DNA of 64,000 bases from JAXMAF01 sp046350555 (GTDB taxonomy: Bacteria; Planctomycetota; Phycisphaerae; Phycisphaerales; SM1A02). Below, one piece after another: positions 57,001-64,000 of the stretch (the stretch's first letter is position 1; each line of letters starts with the position of its first letter). Location: contig JAXMAF010000016.1 in assembly GCA_046350555.1 (NCBI GenBank), forward strand, positions 62,001 to 126,000, written 5' to 3'. The translations under genes were made by a program, and so were the position numbers. The notes below the pieces were generated by a model that saw only the letters and a program-made list of their open reading frames with translations, did not search any database and was not told where the DNA came from.

Positions 57001-60000
57001 TCGTCCGCCTTTCCCTCGCGCAGGGCCACGATCTCGATGCGACGATCGCCGCCGGTTCCCGGCTGATCGAGCTGGGCGACGAGGTCCCGCATCGTCGAGA
57101 CCTCGGCCTCGGGTCCCGCGAGCAGCAGGGCGTTGGCCGAATCGCTGGGCACGATCGTCGCGGTCGGCTCGCCGGCGCCGGCAGTCGCGGCGCGGTCCTT
57201 CATGAACTGGCGGAGGACGCCGGCCAGCTCGCTGGCGCGGGCGAACTCGATGCGCACGATCTGGTTCGCCTGCGGCGCGTCGCCCGCGGCGCGGTCGAGC
57301 GACGCGAGCAGCGTCGCGATCTCCTGTTGCTGCGCCTCGGTGCCGACCACGATCAGGTTGCGCGTGCGCTGGTCGAGCCGCACCCGCGGCGCGCTCGCGT
57401 CGGCCGGCTCCCACGAACGCCGCTCGCGCCCGCCCGAGGCGATGTCGCGGGCGATCTCGGCGACGACGTCGGTGCTCGCGTGGCGGATCGGGTACATGCG
57501 CACGATGCGCGACGCCTCCGCGGTGGGCGGCATCGAGGGCGTCCACGATCTGCTCGACGAAGCGGAACTTGTCGCCGGCGCCCGGTCACGAGCAGGGCGT
57601 TCAGCCGCGGCTCGGCGTGCACCGCGACGGTGTGCGGCGTGTCCTGGTCGTTCTGGCGGACTGAAGAAGAAGGGCGACTGCCCCCACGTCAGCTCGCTCA
57701 CGAGGAACTGGATCGTGCGCTCGATCTCGGTGGCGCGGGCGTGCTTGAGCGGGAAGATGCATCTCCAGCGCGCTCGCCGCCTGGGGCGAGTCGAACTGCT
57801 CGACGATCGCGCTGGACCTGCGCGAGGAAGTCGTCGTCGTTGGCGGCGACCAGCAGCGTGTTGCTCGTCGGATCGCCGACGATCACCAGGCGCTTCCGAT
57901 CTCGCTGGCCGCGCGGATTCGGCGTCATCTTCGCCCGCTCGTCGTAGAAGCGCTGGACGGCCTGGGCCACGCCGGTGGCCTGGGCGCGCTCGAGCGTGAT
58001 CGTGCGCACCGGCGCGTCGCCGCCCACCGGCGCACGGCCGACGGCGGCGAGCATCTGCGAGACGACCTTGAAGTCGCTGTCGCTCGCGGCGACGACGATC
58101 GCGTTGAGCGCTGGATCGGAGAGCAGGGCGACGCGCTTGCCGAGCTCGCCGGGCTTGCCGCCGGGCGGCGAGATCTTCTCGAGCATCTCGCCCAGGAGCG
58201 TGCGCAGGCGCTCGGGATCGTTCGCCGCATCGAGGGTGATGACGTGCAGCGAGACGGGCGCCGTCGGCACCTGGTCCTGCGCCTGCTTCGCCAGCGCCGC
58301 GAGGCGCTCGACGGTGCGCGGCGATCCGACGATGACCAGCGAGTTGGTCCGCTCGTCGACGGCGATGGTCGCGTCGGCGGCGCCGACCTTGCTGGCGTCG
58401 GCGGGGCCGGGCCTGGTCGCCTTGGTCGGGTTCGTCGAGTCGGTCGCGTCGGCCGGGTCGGCCGCAAGGATCATGCAGGCGAGGAGCGAGGCGACCGATC
58501 TCCCCTCGTCCGCGTGGGGGAGCGAGGATGTCTTCTTCGGGGCCGCCGCGCCGGCCGCCGCGGGCGTCCGCGACTTCTCTCGCTCCAGCAACTCGTCGAG
58601 CGTGATGACCTCGACGGTCGGCGCTCCGCCGGCGGCCCCCCCGCTGTCGCCGCCGAGGAGGCGCTTCAACATCTCCGCGACGTCGCGCGCCGAGGCCTTG
58701 CCGGCATCGAGGGGAATCGTCCGCATCTGGCGGCTCGTCGCCATCGTCGCCTGGTCGATCTCGCCGACCACGCGCTCGATCGTGGCGAACTGCCCTTCGC
58801 TCGCGCGGACCAGCAGCGCGTTGCTCGCGGCGTTGACGCGGATCGTCGGCGGCTTCTCGCGGTCCTTGTCGTCGGCGAAGATCGGTTCGAGCGCCGTCGC
58901 CACCTCGGCGGCGTCGGCATTGCGCAGCGCCAGGAGCCGGACCGAGCGCCGCTCGGTGGGATCCTGCGCCGCGACGTCGAGCTGCGAGACCATCTGCTCC
59001 GCCGCGTCCAGCACCGCGCCGGGCGCGGCGACCACGACGGCGTTGAGCCGCTCATCCGCGCGCACGCGCACCTCGGGCTTCCCGCCGCGAAGCTGCGCCC
59101 GCACGCGGGCGTATTCCGCCTGCGCCCACGACGGCAGCGACTTCGGATCGACGAGCTCCTGCTCGGCGAGGAGCGACTCGACCAGCGGGGCGATCTGCGC
59201 GGCGCGTCCGTTCTTCAGGAAGATCGTGCGCACCTGCGCCTGGTCGCGCGGCGTTCCCGCGTCGAGCGTGCCCACGAGCTGCTCGATCTGCCCGAGCTGC
59301 TCCGGCGTCGCGGTGACCACCACGGCGTTGCTCGACGGCTCGGCCGCCACGAACGGCTTGGGCTCTCCCGGACGGCTCGCGGCGCGGGCCTCGAGCGCGG
59401 TGCGGATCGCCTCCGCGACCCCCTTCGCGTCGGCCGTGCCCAGCGAGAAGGTGCGCACGTCGAGCACGTCGCCCTGCGCCCGCGGACGATCGAGCTCGGC
59501 GACGAGCTTCTCCGCGAGCGGCATGAGCTCCGTCGGTCCGCTCACCAGAAGGCGGTTGCCCGCGCCATCGGCGGTCGCGGTTGGCTGCCCGATCGCGATG
59601 CCCGCCTTGGCGACCTGGCGCAGCCGCTCCGGCCAGCGCGTGCGATCCTGGAGCAGGCTGGCGACGGCCGGCGCGACGGTCCTGGCGTCGCCGTTGCGCA
59701 GCGCGAGGACGCGCAGGTCCATCGCCGGCGCGGCAAGCGACTGACCATCGATCTCCTTCATGACCGCGACGGCCTCGGCGATCTCGCTCTCCGCGCCGAC
59801 CAGCAGCAGCGCTCCGCTCTGGGCCGCGGGAATGAGCTGCAACGTCGAGCGCTGCCCGGCGGGGCGGGTCGATTCGACGACCTGCCTCGCGGTGGCGGCG
59901 AGCGTCGCCGGATCGGCGTTGGCGGGCGTGAACGTGGCCATCGTCCGATCGCCCGCCGCGTCGGCCTGGTCGAGTTCGCCGATGAGCGTCTCGGCCAGCG

Positions 60001-63000
60001 CCACGGTGCGCTGCGGACCGGAGACGATCAGGCGATTCGTGCGCGCGTCGGCCTCGACGCGCACGCGCGGCGTGGTGTCGACCTGGCCGCGCGATCGGCG
60101 CAGCCGCTCGAGCACGATGCGAGGATCGGTCTCCTGCTGATCCGCGAGCAGGTTCTGCACGATCGGCGCGATCCGCGCCGCGTCGGCGAACCTGAGCACG
60201 AACGACCTGGCGTCGACCGCGTCGAGCGCCGGACGGGCGTCGAGCGGCTCGATCAGCGACTCGACCTCCTTCAGGTCGGCCTCGGGCCCGACCAGTATCA
60301 GCGCGTTGGCCGACGCGGAGGCCGTGATCCGCACGGCGAGCGGATCGCCGGTGACCTTGCTGGTCATCGACGGAAGCGCCTGCGAGAGCGACTGCGAGAC
60401 GTCGCGGGCGTCGGCGAAGGTGAGCGGCCGCACGCGGATCACCGCGTCGCCGCCGGCGGACGCCGTCGAGTCGAGCTGCTTCACCAGCGCCTCGGCCGCG
60501 GGCATCACCGCCTCGGGCGCGGAGATGATCAGCACGTTGCTCTTCTTGTCGGCGGTCACCCGCAGCAGCGCCTGGAGCTCCGCCGGCGTGCCCGCGACCT
60601 CCTCGGCGATGCGTCCGGCGAGGATCTCGCGCAGCATCGGCGCGACGGTCTCCGCCCTGGCGACGTTGAGCTTGAAAAAGCGCAGCGCCGTCGCCGGCGC
60701 CGTGCGCTCGGCGTCGAGGCCCTTCAGGAAGTCGTCGACCCTGGGGAAGATCTCGCTCGGGCCGGCGACGACGAGCGTGCGCGTGCCCGGCTCGACCGTC
60801 ACCGTGATGGCGGCGCGCCGGTTGGGCGCGAGCGTTCCGAGCGAGCCGGCCGCCGCGAGCTGGCGCAGCGTGTCGGCGGCGGCGGTGACGTCGGCGCGGC
60901 TCAGCCGCCACGTGCGGATCTCGTTGTCGGTGCCGATCTCCTGCTGGTCGAGCGACCGCACGAGCTCCTCGAATCCGGTCATGCGCTGCACCGGCGCGTC
61001 GACGATCAGGGCGTTCGTCTGCGGGTCGGCGCGGACGATCACCTCGCGCGGCTTCTGGAGCTCCGGGCGCGGCCGGCCGCGCGGATCGACCGGCACCGGC
61101 GGCGGCGGGAACATCTCGTCGATCGTCTTCGCCAGCTCGGCGGCGCGGGCGACCTTGAGCGGGAAGATGCGGATCGCGCGCCCCTCGGTCACCATGCGGT
61201 TGACGTCGTTGAGCTCCTCGACGATCCGCTCGATGTCCGGCAGCAGGTCGGGATGGGCCGCGACGAGCAGCGCGTTGGTCTGCGGGTCGGCGCTCACGCT
61301 CACCGGCCGCGCGCTGCGCTCCTCGCTGGTGCGCTTCGCATAGGTCTGCTGGAGGGTCGCCGCGAGGTTCGCGGCGTCGGCGGTGCGCAACTGGAAGATG
61401 CGCAGCGGCGGCAGGTTGGCCTGTTCGGGAACGTCGAGCGTGCGCACGAGCGTGGCGATCGCCTGGTGTTGCGCCGGCTGCGCTGCGACGAGCAGCGTGT
61501 TGGTGCGCTCGATCGCCTCGACGACCGGCCGGGGCGCGCCCGGCGCGGCGGCCTCCACGACCGCCCCGAGGGGACCCTCCGGCAGGTTGCCGAGGAGCGC
61601 CGCGACCTCCATCGCCTTGGCGTGCTCGAGGGGAATCAGTCGCACATCCGGCTGGGGACCCGCCGCCGCCGTGAGCTGCTCGAGCACGGTGGCGAACTTC
61701 GCGAGCGCCGCCGGCTCGCCCACCAGCACGGCGCTGCGCGTCGCGGGCTCGAACGTCGCCGAGACCTCGGTCTTCGGATCGGGTGCATCGCCGGGGCCTC
61801 CGGCGATCGCGGGAGCGATCTGCGCCGCGTAGAGCTGCCGGGCCCGCTCGAAGGTCGCGGCGGGCTCCGCGCCGGCGACGCGCACGACGCACGGCGGTCG
61901 CTCTTGCCGGGACGATCGAGCGCGCGACGATCGAGCGCCGCCTCGACCTGCGCCCGGCGGCCGAAACGACGACCGAGCGGCCGTCGGCGCCGGCGACGAC
62001 CGCGACGAGCGCGGCGTCGCGGCCGAGCATCGCCTTGACGTTGCTCGCGATCGCCTCGGGCGACGCGTTGAGCACCGGCGCAACCGCGACGGCGATGTCG
62101 TTGTCGTCGTCGACGCCGGTCGAGCCGTCCGGCCGCTTCGCGCGGGTGCCGTCGAGCTCGCCGATGAGCGCCGCGGCCTCCGCGATGCCGCGGTCGTCGC
62201 CGACGACCAGCACGCGCCGTCCATCCGCCGCGGCGATGATGCTCGGGCGCTCCTTGGCCGGAAGCGTGGCGAAGAGCTGGGTGAGCTGCACCGCCACCTC
62301 CGGCGCGGCGAGCCGCCGAAGCGAGAACGCACGCACCGCGCGGCGCTCGCCGGAGCCGGCGACGTCGAGGAGGGCGATCGTCTCCTTCAACTGGTCGATC
62401 TTGGCCCGCGTGCCGCGGGCCACGATCGCGTTGGTGCGGGGATCCGCGGCGATGGTCATGCCGCCGAGGCGGTTCTCCTCGAGCTTGACCTTCTGGTTGG
62501 TCTGCGGGTTGATCACGTACTCGACGACGCGCTCGCCCATGAGCGCCGTCAGCGAGGCGACCATCTCGTTCGCCTTGCCGTAGCGGAGCGGGATGTACTC
62601 GACGATGTTCTCCGCGTCCTCCTTGTCGAGCGTCGAGACGATGTCGATGAGCCGGCGCACCTGCGCCGCGGTCTCCACGATCAGCAGCGCGTTCTGCTTC
62701 TCCATCGCCGAGACGGAGCCGTACGACGCGACCATCTTCGCGAGCTCCTCGGCCAGCGGCTTGGCGGCGGCGTTGCGCAGCGGCAGGACGAGGGTCACGA
62801 TCTGGTCGGACGTGACGGTTTCGGGCAGCCTGCCCGTGTAGGTCGGGATGTTCTCCCGCTTCATGTCGTCGAGCTTCTGGAGATAGAGCTTGTCCTGCTC
62901 GACGCGCAGCATGACGCCGCGCGTCTGGAGCAGGATGTTGAGCGTCTGGAGCGCCTCGGGCAGCGGATACGACCTTGGCGAGAGGTAGTCGACCACGCCA

Positions 63001-63344
63001 TCGGGCGCGGGAACCTCCTTGACGATCGGCAGGCCGGTCACCCGCGCGAAGAAGTCGAGCACCTGGTCCCACGTCGCGCCCTTGAAGTTGAACGCGATGT
63101 CCGCAGGCTTGGCCGGCGCCGATGCGCTGGCCGACGGCGGCTGCGCGGCCGGTGGCGCGGCGCTGGGCGCGACGACAGGCGGCGCCTGACCGGTCGCCGG
63201 CGCAGCGCCGGGCGCGACCGCGGAGGAGCCCGTCGAGTCGGCGTCCTGGGCGAACGCCGCGATGGCCGTCGACGCGTGGGCCGCCGCGACGAGAACGGCG
63301 GCGACAGCGACATGCCTGGCGCACGAGAACCGACAGTGCCGCAT
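51033..63344 (-). CDS. Giant secretin with ~40 tandem N-domain-like repeats; local frame breaks
   Basis: The gene spans 4,104 codons from an ATG with AAAGGAG upstream. A signal peptide and a Pro/Ala linker precede an N0-like domain (FNFKGATWDQVLDFFARVTG). Then ~40 units of 85-100 residues follow, each with the signature [AV]D-x-RTNALVV-x-A and [IF]-x-L-[KR]-x-A-x-A, the secretin-N fold. The C-terminal ~350 residues are a secretin domain: VLIQVLLAEIALDATQETGV, GRLQVLSNPSVMAANNE, VKDGETIVLGGLVSDR, IIGDIPFLGFFFRSD. The frame changes near 61,940 and several times in 57,540-57,810; the net shift is zero. Typical GspD/PilQ have only two to four N domains. It would form an outer-membrane pore for type II or type IV pilus-like secretion. 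Confidence 0.88.
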
Positions 63345-63364
63345 GTGTGGGCTCCTTTGATGGC

Positions 63365-63370
63365 AGTCTA
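63365..63370 (-). promoter_or_regulatory. Possible -10 box before the secretin gene
   Basis: TAGACT lies 20 nt before the ATG, with AAAGGAG in between. The upstream gene ends only ~50 bp further, so this could be an internal promoter of the operon. Confidence 0.35.
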
Positions 63371-63415
63371 CCCGAAGCGGCCCACGCCGGGCGATCGGCG
63401 CGGGCGCGCCGGAGC

Positions 63416-64000
63416 TCACTGCACGGGCGTTCGCTCGCTCATCGCGGCGCCGACGGTCACGCTGACGCGCGCGCCGCCGAGCGTGAACTGCGCCGACTCG
63501 CCCGTCGCGTCGGCGAAGGTCATCTCGTGCAGCGCCTGTCCCGACGCGAGCACGCGCCGTTCGCCGCTGCGCCGATTGTGCAGCCACGCCTCGACGCCCG
63601 CGGGTCCGCGCGCCACGCCGGTCAGCGTCCATTCGTCGTACGGGAATGGCGGAGGCGTCGGCGCCGTCGGCGGTGGTGGTGGCGGAGGCGGCGCAGCGGC
63701 CACCTTGTCCGCCGGCTTCGGCAGCGAGAAGAGCGACGCCTCGGCGAGCGGCGCGAGGCGCTGCGCCTGCTCGATCGACCACGTCGAGGCGAGCTGCGCC
63801 TCGGGCTCGCGGCCCGGAAGGAAGATGGTTTCCAGGCGGATGTTCGCGCGCAGCCGCGCCGGATCGTTCGGCTTCGCGCCCCGTATCGCGTCGACGCGCA
63901 CCGCGGCGATGCGCTTGATCCACGGCTCGGCGTCGATGCGCTGGAGAAGGCGAAGCACCTGCTCGGGCGTTCCGTCGCCGGTGATCCACCCCTCCACCTC
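63416..64000 (-). CDS. PilO/PilP- or GspM/GspC-like secretion-complex protein, 5' part outside the window
   Basis: This is the last ~194 residues of a gene entering from the right edge. EGWITGDGTPEQVLRLLQRI...AVRVDAI looks like the ferredoxin-like C-terminal domain of PilO/GspM, with RLETIFLPG as the last strand. After a poly-Pro linker, DEWTLTGVARGPAGVEAWLH...RVLASGQALHEMTF...VSVTV looks like a small beta domain as in PilP/GspC. Position just before a secretin gene supports an assembly-platform or alignment role. A fused PilO-PilP arrangement is possible but needs the missing part. Confidence 0.65.
   Translation of the reverse strand, partial: EVEGWITGDGTPEQVLRLLQRIDAEPWIKRIAAVRVDAIRGAKPNDPARLRANIRLETIFLPGREPEAQLASTWSIEQAQRLAPLAEASLFSLPKPADKVAAAPPPPPPPPTAPTPPPFPYDEWTLTGVARGPAGVEAWLHNRRSGERRVLASGQALHEMTFADATGESAQFTLGGARVSVTVGAAMSERTPVQ

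Noticed and set aside
51291..57947. Very long plus-strand open frame opposite the secretin
   Set aside because: It is the mirror of the GC-rich, strongly codon-biased secretin repeats and has antisense-like composition.

Overview
The window is very GC-rich (about 70% G+C by eye) and reads as a chromosome segment of a planctomycete-like bacterium, probably Phycisphaerae-related. That placement is an inference. It rests on dockerin-like GADLGLLLG repeats on a secreted subtilase, an ECF sigma factor operon with a TPR-CHAT protein, formylglycine-generating-enzyme-like (FGS) proteins diversified by a retroelement, a giant secretin and paired porins. Several housekeeping genes (carB, purL), the giant secretin, the TPR-CHAT gene and a zinc-ribbon membrane gene carry 1-nt frame breaks. 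These look mostly like residual sequencing indels rather than true decay.

Layout. 1-2.7 kb: an LRR-Roc GTPase (cut by an in-frame TGA) translationally coupled to an FGS protein. 2.9-6.1 kb: a glycosyltransferase and a nucleotide-sugar dehydrogenase, separated by inverted arrays of a short CCGCGGAGGG-type repeat. 6.2-12 kb (minus): an operon of ECF sigma factor, putative sigma regulator, TPR-CHAT protease and secreted subtilase, with overlapping or abutting start and stop codons throughout. 12.3-20.4 kb: a DM13 protein, an oxidoreductase, a zinc-ribbon membrane protein, purQ and a PurS-PurL fusion, with four copies of a palindromic ~105-bp repeat. 20.5-23.6 kb: two paralogous porins with a terminator and a sigma70-like promoter. 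23.9-36.2 kb: radA, an acyltransferase, carB, an unknown gene, nuoH, a small gene, a class-V aminotransferase and ruvA.

36.3-44.9 kb (minus) is the main discovery: a diversity-generating retroelement (DGR) embedded in what looks like a conflict or sensing system. In transcription order it is SEFIR-domain protein, MoxR AAA+ ATPase, vWA-FGS fusion with variable region VR2, HRDC accessory protein, DGR reverse transcriptase, template repeat TR, and a second FGS target with VR1. Both 117-bp VRs differ from the TR only where the coding-strand TR has adenine (10 and 13 substitutions). This is the hallmark of adenine-directed mutagenic retrohoming. Both VRs have an identical small hairpin 22 bp beyond the VR end, where the TR has none.

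45-50.3 kb: manC, ruvX, a DUF1569-like protein, 6-phosphogluconolactonase, an ACT-like protein, tRNA-Gln(CTG) and aldose 1-epimerase. 50.3-64 kb (minus): a type II secretion / type IV pilus-like group ending in a ~4,100-residue secretin. It carries roughly 40 tandem secretin-N-like repeats before a canonical secretin domain, preceded by a partial PilO/PilP-like gene at the right edge.

Many first-in-operon genes have a TAnnnT hexamer 6-9 nt before the start codon, which suggests leaderless transcription is common here.
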